A stretch of 64,000 nt of DNA from an uncultured Opitutia bacterium (GTDB lineage: Bacteria > Verrucomicrobiota > Verrucomicrobiia > Opitutales > Opitutaceae). Every line of letters starts with the position of its first letter. Within the stretch, counting starts at the first letter, position 1. The notes beneath the pieces are model-generated. The model made no database searches, was not told the DNA's origin, and saw only the letters and a list, made by a program, of their open reading frames with translations. The position numbers were made by a program, and so were the translations under genes. Positions 17,628 through 25,809 of the stretch are shown piece after piece. The stretch lies in contig CAIKHO010000074.1 of NCBI GenBank assembly GCA_903827245.1, positions 62,001-126,000 on the forward strand. Reading direction: 5' to 3'.

Positions 17628-17715
17628 ACCGCCGACCAACCGCGATGGAGACGCGCCCCTTCTCCGCCAAGACTTCGCAGGGCAGGCCGGGAGGTCCCTG
17701 CTCCAATTCACGGCC

Positions 17716-17811
17716 AGGTGGCCGCCGACCTCCCGCCGTCACTCTCGTTCTGGCGGGCTGCAATGGATTCGCGAGGGCACCGTAGTCTTGGCGAAGGTGG
17801 CCGGGCGGCGG
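17716..17811. repeat. Family D repeat, copy D1
   Basis: 96 bp running from AGGTGGCCGCCGACCTCCCG to GGCGAAGGTGGCCGGGCGG. It matches 59520-59615 with 8 differences by eye and no length change. Here it is intergenic, whereas the other copy is coding. The 17628-17999 gap holds this element and copy B2 and no gene. Confidence 0.85.
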
Positions 17812-17834
17812 ATTCCGGGTGGACCTCGGTATGA

Positions 17835-17912
17835 CTCGTTCTCTTTCCCGCGCTCGCTCCAAGCCCGGTGGAGAATGACGAATGATTACGAGAATGAGAA
17901 CGAGAACGATTA
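17835..17912. repeat. Family B hairpin, copy B2
   Basis: The left arm is CTCGTTCTCTTTCCCG and the right arm is ACGAGAATGAGAACGAGAACG. The tail AACCGGAGCCGG is shared with copy B3. Confidence 0.7.
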
Positions 17913-17999
17913 ACCGGAGCCGGAGCACAAAATCCAGCCACGATCCCGGAGCGACAAAACGCTTGCCGCTCCCCTGCCCCACTTGCACATTCGCGCCTT

Positions 18000-18752
18000 A
18001 TGGTCCCCCAGGAATTCTACATCCGCAGTGAGACGGAAACCGAGGCCCGGGGCCCGTTCAGCCTCGATCAGGTCGCCTCGCTCGCCGACGCCGGCCAGGT
18101 GACCGCCGAAACCCTCTATTACGACGCGACCACCGAGGAGTGGGTCGCCGTCGGGGCCAACGCCGAGGTCAAGGCGGCGGTTTTTCCGGAAAAAAAGAAG
18201 CTGACGATCAAGCGGGACACCAAGGTGGCGACCCTCAACAAGCAAACCGACAGTGCCGCTCCCATCTCGGTCAACGACATGCTCGCCGCCGCCGAGGGCC
18301 GGACCGACGAGACCAAGGACAAGTCCGATCCCGCCATCGCGATGGCGCGGTGCGCCAAGATCGGCATGTGGTCCGCGGTGGCCGCGTTGCTGCTCGCCGC
18401 CGTCGGCGAGGTCCTGCCCGTGGCCGACATCCTCACGAAGCTGCAGCCGGCCCAGCTGCTCGATCATCCTCTCGTGGTGCTGGGGGCCCTCGATGTCTTC
18501 CTCGCGCTGATGCTGATCCTCGGCGTGGTCAGCTTCTACCCGTTTGTCCGCTTCCGCGCCGCCCTCGGCCTTGGCTTTATCGGCCTCATCTATTGGACCC
18601 AGGGCATGCATACCCCCTTGCTCGCGCTCGTCGCCGGGTCTGCCGGGCTCTACATGAGCACGATCTTCGTGAGCTACATGCCGATCTTGATCGCGACCGG
18701 CCTCTCGCTCGCGGGCATGGGTGGTTTTGCGTGGCTGGCCCTCACGAACTGA
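18000..18752 (+). CDS. GYF_2 (DUF4339) domain membrane protein
   Basis: A 250-residue protein. Residues 5-60 form a GYF_2/DUF4339 domain, recognised from FYIRSETETEARGPFSLDQV, then LADAGQVTAETLYY and EEWVAVG. This small domain usually binds peptides at the cytoplasmic face of membrane proteins. A charged linker with a Lys-rich patch (EKKKLTIKRDTK) leads to four or five hydrophobic helices from about residue 118 to the end. There is no catalytic motif. It lies 34 bp upstream of the YihY/BrkB gene, probably in the same transcript. Function unknown. Confidence 0.75.
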   Translation: MVPQEFYIRSETETEARGPFSLDQVASLADAGQVTAETLYYDATTEEWVAVGANAEVKAAVFPEKKKLTIKRDTKVATLNKQTDSAAPISVNDMLAAAEGRTDETKDKSDPAIAMARCAKIGMWSAVAALLLAAVGEVLPVADILTKLQPAQLLDHPLVVLGALDVFLALMLILGVVSFYPFVRFRAALGLGFIGLIYWTQGMHTPLLALVAGSAGLYMSTIFVSYMPILIATGLSLAGMGGFAWLALTN

Positions 18753-18786
18753 ACGCCGCCGGCGCCCCTGGCGCCATCCAAGCCCC

Positions 18787-20298
18787 ATGATATCGCGGCT
18801 GGCCGAGGCCTGGAAAAAATCCGCCGGGTTTTATCACAAGGAAATCTGGCTGCCGGCCCACCTGAGGGATAAATCCCCGCGCGGCTGGTTCTTCGCCTTC
18901 TTCCGGGTGATCTCCATCACGTGGACGGTGTTTTTCGAGACGAGGGCCGCGAGCCGCGCCGCCGCGCTCAGTTTCAGCACGCTGCTCGGCCTGGGTCCGC
19001 TCGTCGCCATCGCCGTGCTCGTGGGCGGCTTCGTGCTCGGCAACAACCAGAACCCCCACCTCGTCGCTGACAAGCTCAGCCAGCTGCTGCATTTCCTCGC
19101 CCCGCAGGTCAACACCCTCGAGGCCCAGCACGACGCGGCCCTGCGCGCGGCGGCGGACGCCGTCGGGCCGGCCGTCACGGTCGCGCCCAGTCCCGAGCTG
19201 GTCGATCTCCTGAACGGCTTCATCACCGGCGCCCGCTCCGGCTCGGCCGGGGTCTTCGGCGCGCTCTCGCTGATCCTGATCGTGCTGCTGCTCTTCAAGA
19301 CGGTCGAGGACGCCTTCAACGAGATCTGGGGCGTGCGCACGGGCCGTTCCCTCATCATGCGCGTGGTGTTCTACTGGACGATCCTCACCCTCGGCGCCGT
19401 GCTGTTCTTCGCCGCGATCACGCTGCTCGGCGCGGGCGCATTCGTGAATGTGTTCATGGAAAAACTCTCCGGCCGCCTCCCCTACGGCAGCGAGGTGCTG
19501 CGCGTCCTCAGCTGGTCGCTGCCCGTGGCTTCCCTGACGCTGCTGGTCGGGTTGCTGACGATTTTCTACCGGGTCATCCCCAACACCCGTGTCTTCTGGC
19601 GCGCCGCCTTTGCCGGCGGGGTGACGGTCGCGACCCTGCTCATGCTCAACAACTACGTGGCCCTCTTCTATGTCCGCCGCGTGATGCTGACCCAGAGCCT
19701 TTACGGTTCCCTCGGCGTTGTGCCGGTCCTAATGATCGGCCTCTACGTCTTCTGGCTCTACGTGCTGGTCGGCGGCATCATCAGCTACGCCGTCCAGAAC
19801 GTTCATTTCCGCAACAGCCAGTCCGCCTGGAGCCGCCTGGCCGAGGCCATGCGCGAGCGGCTGCTCCTCGTCGTGTTGCTCACGATCTGCCGCCGTTTCC
19901 AAGCCTGCCTCCCGCCCCTCTCCGCCCTGCAGCTGAGCACGATGATCAAGGTGCCCACCCAGATCGTCAACGAGTGCCTCGGGCGCCTCGTGGACATGAA
20001 GCTCATCAGCCCCGTGCCGGCGGACGGCGGCGACAGCTCCCGGGCGGACTGCCTGTACCAGCCGTCGCGGCCGCTCAGCCACATCACGCTCTTCGAGTTC
20101 AAGACCCTCGATGACAACCTCGGCGAGGATCCGATCGGCGACACACTGGAGCGCATCGATCCGATCCTGGTCCATTACAACGACGCCCTGAAGGACCTGG
20201 GCAAGCAGGCGTTCTTCAAAAAATCGCTGGAGGACCTGCTGGGCGAGCACCCGTTCGACGAATCGCGCCCGCCGTTCCGCACGGCCGGCGCATCGTGA
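18787..20298 (+). CDS. YihY/BrkB-family inner membrane protein
   Basis: A 503-residue protein starting at ATG 18787. The family core spans roughly residues 40-345: an N-terminal TRAASRAAALSFSTLLGLGP, helices near 60-80, 170-190, 210-235, 250-275 and 290-320, and the family C-terminal motif YVFWLYVLVGGIISYAVQN. About 155 further residues form a soluble tail that resembles a winged helix (QLSTMIKVPTQIVNECLGRL) plus an acidic end, a common extension in this family. The family is named after a misassigned RNase BN and the BrkB serum-resistance protein; its real activity is not settled. It follows the GYF_2 protein closely. Confidence 0.85.
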   Translation: MISRLAEAWKKSAGFYHKEIWLPAHLRDKSPRGWFFAFFRVISITWTVFFETRAASRAAALSFSTLLGLGPLVAIAVLVGGFVLGNNQNPHLVADKLSQLLHFLAPQVNTLEAQHDAALRAAADAVGPAVTVAPSPELVDLLNGFITGARSGSAGVFGALSLILIVLLLFKTVEDAFNEIWGVRTGRSLIMRVVFYWTILTLGAVLFFAAITLLGAGAFVNVFMEKLSGRLPYGSEVLRVLSWSLPVASLTLLVGLLTIFYRVIPNTRVFWRAAFAGGVTVATLLMLNNYVALFYVRRVMLTQSLYGSLGVVPVLMIGLYVFWLYVLVGGIISYAVQNVHFRNSQSAWSRLAEAMRERLLLVVLLTICRRFQACLPPLSALQLSTMIKVPTQIVNECLGRLVDMKLISPVPADGGDSSRADCLYQPSRPLSHITLFEFKTLDDNLGEDPIGDTLERIDPILVHYNDALKDLGKQAFFKKSLEDLLGEHPFDESRPPFRTAGAS

Positions 20299-20346
20299 GC
20301 CGCCGACCCTCGGTCGTGGCCGGTTTTCCCCTCCGTGCGTTCCAGC

Positions 20347-20413
20347 ATCGTTCTCGTACTTCGTTCTCATTCTCGTTCTCGCTCCGGACCACGATGAGAA
20401 CGAAGAACGATTA
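20347..20413. repeat. Family B hairpin, copy B3
   Basis: ATCGTTCTCGTACTTCGTTC and GAGAACGAAGAACGAT arms around CTCGCTCCGGACCACGATG. It marks the left edge of the AT-richer island. Confidence 0.75.
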
Positions 20414-20427
20414 ATCGGAGCCGGCTG

Positions 20428-20664
20428 GTGCAATCTAAAGATGCTACTTATGTCGGAGCTTTGTTTTTTGCCGAAAGGAGCCCGCTACTAGGAAACCCGA
20501 CAGAATTAGAAATTAAATATCACTGCATGCTAGCCACCGATATTCGGGATGAATATTTTAAAGTCTGGAATCCTTATGCGGAAGGCCATGCGGAAGAGGA
20601 GGCTTATTCTTGGGACCGCTGGTCTGAATGGATGATGCACGGTCTAATTTTAGACAAAGCCTAG
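20428..20664 (+). CDS. Hypothetical small acidic protein (AT-rich island)
   Basis: A possible 78-residue protein from GTG 20428, rich in aromatic and acidic residues (EYFKVWNPYAEGHAEEEAY, then SWDRWSEWMMHG). I recognise no family. Its composition is clearly more AT-rich than the flanking genes, suggesting acquired DNA. The start lies at the edge of repeat B3 and has no good ribosome site. A competing minus-strand ORF (20558-20743) overlaps it, and only one of the two is likely to be real. Confidence 0.3.
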   Translation: MQSKDATYVGALFFAERSPLLGNPTELEIKYHCMLATDIRDEYFKVWNPYAEGHAEEEAYSWDRWSEWMMHGLILDKA

Positions 20665-20743
20665 AATACGTGCCTCTTGCTGGGCAACGATAAGGGAAAA
20701 ATCGCTCAATTTGTTCTGGAGTGAGATTCTGAGGGGGATTCAT
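20558..20743 (-). CDS. Hypothetical small protein, ATGA-coupled to the gene before it
   Basis: A possible 61-residue protein (MNPPQNLTPEQIERFFPYR at the start, basic and proline-rich after). Its ATG overlaps the stop codon of the 106-residue ORF as ATGA at 20740-20743, a pattern typical of translational coupling and the main support for this gene. No family recognised. It competes with the plus-strand ORF at 20428-20664. Confidence 0.35.
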   Translation of the reverse strand: MNPPQNLTPEQIERFFPYRCPARGTYSRLCLKLDRASSIQTSGPKNKPPLPHGLPHKDSRL

Positions 20744-21060
20744 TTACTGATTACTGTTTTCCACGGCATCCGGTTCCAAACGTACATTTCACGCGCAATC
20801 TTACTAATGGGATGTTGGTCCCCGGTGCGGTTCTGAACCAACGCCACCTTGGGCTTGGGCAACGGTGCCCAGACCCACTCAACCCTCTCTTTGGTCCGCC
20901 CAGTTATGTCCCCGAAGATGGTAGCGTAATTGTGACTAGTACGGCCCTTCTCTGGCTTGTGGGACGGCTTTAACGGCTGTCCCGGTGGCACCCAGAGGGC
21001 TTTCCCCAGTTTCGCCCGGAGACGGTCCCGGATTAGCTTAGCTCTGCTTTCCTTGGTCAC
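20740..21060 (-). CDS. Hypothetical basic protein (AT-rich island)
   Basis: A 106-residue basic protein from GTG 21060. It starts with a Lys/Arg-rich helix (TKESRAKLIRDRLRAKLGKA), then a proline-rich linker (VPPGQPLKPSHKPEKG) and a Trp-rich segment (RVEWVWAPLPKPK). No family recognised. Its start overlaps the end of the 55-residue ORF by 23 bases, and the next ORF begins at its stop, giving a possible three-gene coupled string. Low-GC codon use suggests transfer. Confidence 0.5.
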   Translation of the reverse strand: MTKESRAKLIRDRLRAKLGKALWVPPGQPLKPSHKPEKGRTSHNYATIFGDITGRTKERVEWVWAPLPKPKVALVQNRTGDQHPISKIAREMYVWNRMPWKTVISK

Positions 21061-21205
21061 GTTTACGGGCGGCTTGACGTTTAAGGAGGGCGGCGAGGAC
21101 GCCTTTTGGGGCGGGCTGGCCGGTGAGTTTGGCTACCGTAGAAGCGGCCTTTTGGTTGGTGTCCTTGGGAGGAGATTTACGGGGTTTGGTGGATTTGGAT
21201 TTCAT
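21038..21205 (-). CDS. Hypothetical 55-residue Lys-rich protein
   Basis: Read from ATG 21205 to TAA at 21038-21040. The product opens with MKSKSTKPRKSPPKDTNQKA and ends LAALLKRQAARKRDQGKQS, with a very basic, proline-containing N-terminus and an Ala/Lys helix. No family recognised. It is first in a possible minus-strand string of three overlapping ORFs. The size and basic charge would fit a nucleic-acid-binding peptide, but nothing in the sequence proves that. Confidence 0.4.
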   Translation of the reverse strand: MKSKSTKPRKSPPKDTNQKAASTVAKLTGQPAPKGVLAALLKRQAARKRDQGKQS

Positions 21206-21249
21206 GATTGGAAATTGTTTAGGTGAAACGTAGTTAGAATAGCACTCAC

Positions 21250-21738
21250 ATGGTCAGAGCCCTATTGAGAACAGCTTTTTTAGTAGCGTTGATTTACGCT
21301 GTCTGGCTTGGATTTGGACAAAAATGGGACTACGGATCGATTTACAGACTTGGTTTGGCGATCCTCGGCTTGGTCACATTGTTCGTCTGGGGGCAAATAA
21401 GTGTTACGGTAGAGCCCGGAAGACCTTGCCGGGTTAAGGTGGCAAATACGGGAGCCCTTACTTTGAAGGACGTGAGAGTATTCCCGTCTCCAAATCTAAC
21501 GCATGCGGCTTTTGGTTTTGCTGGTTTGCCCAAAACGTTTGGCGCATACGAACATTATTCTGTTCCAATTGGGATAACTGACGAGATACCCGTTGAATTT
21601 GAGATTCAAGTCTCTTGGCGTTCTGGTCTTCTAGGTACGAAAGTACGGCCAAAGATAGTAAAACTATCGACGCAAATGCCCCCAGCGGGTGCATGGGCGT
21701 GGTGCAGAAAAATTGGACGAATTTTCCTAAAAAAGTGA
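21250..21738 (+). CDS. Hypothetical membrane-anchored protein (AT-rich island)
   Basis: A 162-residue protein with two N-terminal hydrophobic segments (ALLRTAFLVALIYAVWLGF and LGLAILGLVTLFVW) and a beta-rich domain (ISVTVEPGRPCRVKVANTGA, then LKDVRVFPSPN) that resembles an Ig-like or COG1470-type fold. Codon use is relaxed and AT-rich. No family recognised. A minus-strand ORF at 21458-21793 overlaps its 3' half and also looks protein-like, so the strand is not certain. Confidence 0.5.
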   Translation: MVRALLRTAFLVALIYAVWLGFGQKWDYGSIYRLGLAILGLVTLFVWGQISVTVEPGRPCRVKVANTGALTLKDVRVFPSPNLTHAAFGFAGLPKTFGAYEHYSVPIGITDEIPVEFEIQVSWRSGLLGTKVRPKIVKLSTQMPPAGAWAWCRKIGRIFLKK

Positions 21739-21793
21739 TAGGTTCGGATTCGTGTGCCTCCGGGTCAGGAAGGTATTTCGGGTCAATTTTCAC
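21458..21793 (-). CDS. Hypothetical single-pass membrane protein with coiled coil (alternative to the plus-strand ORF)
   Basis: A possible 111-residue protein from GTG 21793 with one hydrophobic segment (HPLGAFASIVLLSLAVLSYL) followed by a coiled-coil-like stretch (RLESQIQRVSRQLSQLEQNN). It lies antiparallel to 21250-21738. No ribosome site is evident. Either both are real convergent genes or one is a shadow. Confidence 0.3.
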   Translation of the reverse strand: MKIDPKYLPDPEAHESEPITFLGKFVQFFCTTPMHPLGAFASIVLLSLAVLSYLEDQNAKRLESQIQRVSRQLSQLEQNNVRMRQTFWANQQNQKPHALDLETGILSRPSK

Positions 21794-21925
21794 AGGAAAA
21801 ATTTAGCCCCGCACCATTTGAGCGATTTTCGCTCCCGGCGAGGCTGGATTCAAAAGGAGACAGTACCCGACCCACTTCGCCCTTGCCTCATGCCGGGGCC
21901 AACCTAGCTTCGCCGGTTTCTCCCC

Positions 21926-23596
21926 ATGATCTCCTGGATTCAGCGCACCTTCCAGCACCACTTCCGCACGATCTTCGCCGTGCTGCTGGGCCTTCTCATC
22001 ATCTCCTTTGTCGTCACCTACGCCCCTTCCTCCGGCATCGGCCGCGCCGAGAACCGCGTGCTGACCCGTCCTTTCTTCGACCTCAATCTCGCCTCGCAGG
22101 AGGACCAGACCCGTCTCGCCGGCGACGCCGCCTTGAGCGTCAATCTCCAGGCCGGCTACATGGGCCTCGAAAGCGACCAGTTGCAGCAATACGCCCTGCA
22201 GCGCTACGCCGCGTTGCACATGGCCGACCAGCTCCACGTGCCCGCCCCGACGTCCGACGAGCTCGCCGGCATGGTGAAAACCCTCCGTGCCTTCGCGGGT
22301 GACGACGGCCAGTTCGATGCCAAGCGCTACGCCACTTTCCGCGACTCGCTGAAGACCAATCCCCGGCTCACCGAGGCCGACGTGAGCCGCGTCCTGTCCG
22401 ATGACTGGCGCGCCAGCCGCGTCGAGCAGCTCCTCGGCGGCCCGGGCTACGTGCTCCCGGCCGACATCAAGACCCAGCTCGTCCAGGCCGATTCGACCTG
22501 GACCGTCGCCGTCGCCACCGCCGACTACACGGGCTTTGCTCCGTCGATCAAACCGACCGACGCCGACCTGGCCAAGTTTTTCGAGGAAAATGCCTTTCGC
22601 TACGAGATTCCGCCCCGCGTGAGCGCCACCTATGTGGATTTCCCTGTCACCGCCTATGCCGCGCAGATCAACGTGACCGACGCCGACGTGAAGGCCTACT
22701 ACGACGCCAATCCCGCTCGCTTCCCCAAGCCGGCCGATCCCAAGGCGGCCACACCGGCCAAGGATGAAAAACCCGATCCCGCCGCCGACTTCGCCGCCGT
22801 GCGCCCGCAGGTCCTCACTGCCCTCAAGTTCGAGCGCGCCCAGCGCCTCGCCGTCAAGGCCGCCTCGGATCTCGCCTATGCGCTCTTCGACGGAAAGGTG
22901 ACCTCCGGGCCCGCGCTGGATGCGCTGCTCGCCGGCGGCAAGCTGGTCCGCAAGCCGCTCGCCCCCTTCACCCGCGAGGCCGGCCCCGCCGAGCTCGGCG
23001 GCTCGCCGCAAATCGCCGACGCCGCCTTCAAGCTCGACCGCGACCGGTTTTACTCGGATGCCCTGACGTCCCCGACCGGTGCCGTCGTCCTCTTCTGGCA
23101 GGACACCCTGCCCTCCCGCAAACCGCTCTTCGCCGAGATGCGCGAAAAAGTCTCGGCCGATTATATTGAGAACGAAAAGCGCCGGCTGTTTGTCGAGCTG
23201 GGCAAATCGCTCCGCACGCAGATCGAGGCCCGCGTAAAGGCCGGCGAGGTGTTCGACAAGGCCGTGGCCGCCGTCGCCGGCTCGACCGTCAAGGTCGAGA
23301 CGAAGTCCCTCCCCGCGTTCACCCTGCGCCAGCCGCCCCAGGACATCGATTACTCCGTGCTCGGCCCGCTCGAGCGCCTCGAAAAAGGGCAGGTCTCCGA
23401 GATGGTCATCGCCCAGGACAAGGGCACCTTCCTCTACGTGATCGATAAAAAACTGCCCGATCTCGCCGAGTCCAGTCCGGCCTACATCGCGGCGCGCACC
23501 CAGCTCGCGTCCTCCATCTCCCGCTTCAATTCCGATTCCTACCTGCAGGACCTGGTCGCCCAGGAGCTGAAGAAATCCGAGCCGGTCGCCCAGTGA
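21926..23596 (+). CDS. SurA/PpiD-like membrane-anchored periplasmic chaperone
   Basis: A 556-residue protein with a cytoplasmic stub, one N-terminal membrane anchor (TIFAVLLGLLIISFVVTY at about 14-31) and a large periplasmic part. The start matches the SurA_N_3/PpiD type (MISWIQRTFQHHFRTIFAVL), with TRPFFDLNL where other members carry a similar segment. Two weak parvulin-like regions are seen, around 205-270 and 430-520 (GQVSEMVIAQDKGTFLYVID), without clear catalytic residues. Such proteins help outer membrane proteins fold. A TolC-like gene follows 447 bp downstream. Confidence 0.8.
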   Translation: MISWIQRTFQHHFRTIFAVLLGLLIISFVVTYAPSSGIGRAENRVLTRPFFDLNLASQEDQTRLAGDAALSVNLQAGYMGLESDQLQQYALQRYAALHMADQLHVPAPTSDELAGMVKTLRAFAGDDGQFDAKRYATFRDSLKTNPRLTEADVSRVLSDDWRASRVEQLLGGPGYVLPADIKTQLVQADSTWTVAVATADYTGFAPSIKPTDADLAKFFEENAFRYEIPPRVSATYVDFPVTAYAAQINVTDADVKAYYDANPARFPKPADPKAATPAKDEKPDPAADFAAVRPQVLTALKFERAQRLAVKAASDLAYALFDGKVTSGPALDALLAGGKLVRKPLAPFTREAGPAELGGSPQIADAAFKLDRDRFYSDALTSPTGAVVLFWQDTLPSRKPLFAEMREKVSADYIENEKRRLFVELGKSLRTQIEARVKAGEVFDKAVAAVAGSTVKVETKSLPAFTLRQPPQDIDYSVLGPLERLEKGQVSEMVIAQDKGTFLYVIDKKLPDLAESSPAYIAARTQLASSISRFNSDSYLQDLVAQELKKSEPVAQ

Positions 23597-23642
23597 CCGG
23601 GCACGGGATGGCGGGTAGCGCATCCGTTGGCCCGCGGTCGGC

Positions 23643-23714
23643 TGTAGGAGCGGCTTTACGCCGCGATGATTCGCTCGGCTGTCCCCATGATCGCGGCATA
23701 AAGCCGCTCCTACA
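23643..23714. repeat. Family C REP-like hairpin, copy C2
   Basis: TGTAGGAGCGGCTTTACGCC pairs with GCATAAAGCCGCTCCTACA. It sits just after the SurA-like gene. The rest of the 23597-24043 gap shows only a small palindrome, AAAAGCTGTAGCTTTT, near 23988-24003. Confidence 0.85.
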
Positions 23715-24043
23715 ATTTCGAACCGATGCACTGCCGGAGGGTGTTTCTCGCCCCACGGTGAAATTTCCGCACCACCGGCTCGCCACGGCCTTGCCTTGGA
23801 GCTTGAAGGCCGAAGGGGTAAACGGAATGCGTGACCCGGTCCCGCACCCTGACCGGAACAGCGCCCACCCCGTCCTCGCTCCGCAAACTCCGAATTCATC
23901 GCAACTTTCCAAGCCCCGGGCCGTCTTTTCCGCGCAGCAGGCGGGTTTCATTCCCCAAGTGAGGCGCCCTGCCAACATCGACCCTGAAAAGCTGTAGCTT
24001 TTCGCCCCTCTGCTGTGTACTGCTTTTTGCCGATCTTCATTCC

Positions 24044-25555
24044 ATGCCACGTTTACTCCCCCGCTCCCTCCTCTCCGTCCTGAGTTTCTTCGCTGTTGCC
24101 GCCTTGATTGCGCGGGGCGAGGACGCCGCGAAGCCGGCCGCGCCCGCGCTCTCCCTGGAGGCGGTCATCGCCCGCGCCGTGGGCCGGAACTTCGACATCA
24201 AGATCCAGGATTACTCGGTCGCAACCGCCGTCGAGGCGCTCAACGTTTCCAAGGCCGGTTTTGAGCCCACCTTCACCGCTTCCAGCACCCGCCAGGTTTC
24301 ACAGGCGGCCTCCTCCATCAACACGCTGGATGGCTCCGGCAAGGTGGGCCCACGCACGGACAACACGCTCAATACTCTCAGCGTCAACCAGCTGATTCCT
24401 CAAACCGGCGCCAACGTCACCCTCAGCACGAATCTCAACCGGACTGCCACCAACTCGAGCTTTTCCACGCTCAATCCCGCCTTCGCGAACCAGGTCACGC
24501 TGAGCGCAAGCCAGCCGCTGCTCAAGGGTGCGGGCTCCCGGGTCGCCCATGCCAATGTTGACACCAACAGGCTCGGCGTGGACATCGCCAACCTGAGTTT
24601 CCGCAGCCGCGTCCTGCAGGTCGTGCATGACACGGAGGCCGCTTATTACAGCCTGGTCTTTGCCCGTGAGGACCTGATCGTGAAGCAGCACAGCCTCGAG
24701 CTCGCCCAGAAGCTCTACGACGAAAACCTGACAAAGAAGAACACCGGCGTGGCCACCGATCTCGACGTTCTCACCGCCGAGGTGGGTGTCGAAAATGCCC
24801 GCCGCGGCGTCATTCAGTCCACCCAGAGCGTCCATAATTCCGAGGATTCCCTGCTGAATCTCATCGGCCCGGCCGACTTCAACGCCCCCATCGGCAACGT
24901 CACTTTTCCCAGCCTGGCCGATACGGGCATTCCGTCGTTCGGGATTTCCTACAAGCTCGCCCTGGATAATTCGCCTGATTACAAAACGTCGCTGGCCACC
25001 ATCAAGCAGCTCGATATCGCCCTCGCCGTCGCCCGGCAGAACCGCCTCCCTTCGCTGAATCTGAACGGTTCCCTCGGCTACAATGCCAGCGATGCGTCCT
25101 ATGGCGATGTTCTCGCCTCCCTGCCCAATAATCATGGCAACAATTGGACCCTCGGCCTGACCTTGACGGTGCCGTGGGGCCTCCACGCCGACCGGGCGCG
25201 CTACCGGAGCGCCCAGGCCAGTCTCGACCAGCAGAAGGTCCGGCTCGACCAGTTTGAACAAACCCTGGTCGTGAACGTCCGCTCCGCCGTCCGCGCGGTC
25301 GAGGTCAATATCGCCGTGGTGGGCATTGCGGCCAAGGCCACCGAGCTCAGCGTGAAAAACTACGAGCTCGTCAAGGCCCGCTTCGACGCCGGCCTCGCGA
25401 CCAGCCGGGAGGTGCTCCAGGCCCAGGACGATCTTGAGGCCAACCACGAGAGTGAACTCCAGGCCCAGATCACCCTGCGCAACGCCCTTTCCAATCTGCA
25501 CCAGCTCGAGGGCAGCTCGATCGAGCGCTACAACATCAAGTTGACCCAGCAGTAA
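24044..25555 (+). CDS. TolC-family outer membrane channel protein
   Basis: A 503-residue protein with a signal peptide (LLSVLSFFAVAALIARGEDA, cleavage near residue 25). Two outer-membrane-efflux repeats follow, each with long helical hairpins: about 35-255 (QLIPQTGANVTLSTNLNR, QPLLKGAGSRVAHANVDTNR) and about 290-495 (LTVPWGLHADRARYRSAQAS, ARFDAGLATSREVLQAQDDL). Trimeric TolC-like channels carry efflux or type I secretion substrates across the outer membrane. No membrane-fusion or pump gene is adjacent, so the partner is unknown. Confidence 0.9.
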   Translation: MPRLLPRSLLSVLSFFAVAALIARGEDAAKPAAPALSLEAVIARAVGRNFDIKIQDYSVATAVEALNVSKAGFEPTFTASSTRQVSQAASSINTLDGSGKVGPRTDNTLNTLSVNQLIPQTGANVTLSTNLNRTATNSSFSTLNPAFANQVTLSASQPLLKGAGSRVAHANVDTNRLGVDIANLSFRSRVLQVVHDTEAAYYSLVFAREDLIVKQHSLELAQKLYDENLTKKNTGVATDLDVLTAEVGVENARRGVIQSTQSVHNSEDSLLNLIGPADFNAPIGNVTFPSLADTGIPSFGISYKLALDNSPDYKTSLATIKQLDIALAVARQNRLPSLNLNGSLGYNASDASYGDVLASLPNNHGNNWTLGLTLTVPWGLHADRARYRSAQASLDQQKVRLDQFEQTLVVNVRSAVRAVEVNIAVVGIAAKATELSVKNYELVKARFDAGLATSREVLQAQDDLEANHESELQAQITLRNALSNLHQLEGSSIERYNIKLTQQ

Positions 25556-25571
25556 GCCGGTGGCCCCTCTC

Positions 25572-25648
25572 ACCTGTAGGAGCGGCTTTACGCCGCGATG
25601 ATTGCGGATCGGGCAAACCTGTCGCGGCGTAGAGCCGCTCCTACAGGT
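25572..25648. repeat. Family C REP-like hairpin, copy C3
   Basis: ACCTGTAGGAGCGGCTTTAC pairs with GTAGAGCCGCTCCTACAGGT. It lies 16 bp after the TolC-like gene and directly before a family A element. Confidence 0.85.
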
Positions 25649-25671
25649 TCCACCGTTCCGTTCGAGCGCTG

Positions 25672-25798
25672 AGCCGGAACAATGCAGTCGCCGGTAGCAG
25701 CCGACGTGAGGAGGCTGGTTTGAAGTGAGTCACCAAACCCAGCCTCGTTACCTCGGCTGCTACATCGGTCGCTGCGATTCGACTGCATTGTCCCGGCT
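25672..25798. repeat. Family A palindromic element, copy A3 (best-preserved copy)
   Basis: 127 bp. The ends AGCCGGAACAATGCAGTCG and CGACTGCATTGTCCCGGCT are inverted repeats, 18 of 19 matching by eye. The internal stem GTAGCAGCCGACGTGAGGAG pairs with CTCGTTACCTCGGCTGCTAC around TTTGAAGTGAGTCACC. Confidence 0.9.
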
Positions 25799-25809
25799 GA
25801 AGACCACGC

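Noticed and set aside
21803-23899. A long minus-strand frame of almost 700 codons opposite the SurA-like gene
   Set aside because: Low-complexity Gly/Arg/Glu-rich product caused by GC-rich third positions of the real gene; no domain, and the opposite strand encodes a recognisable protein.
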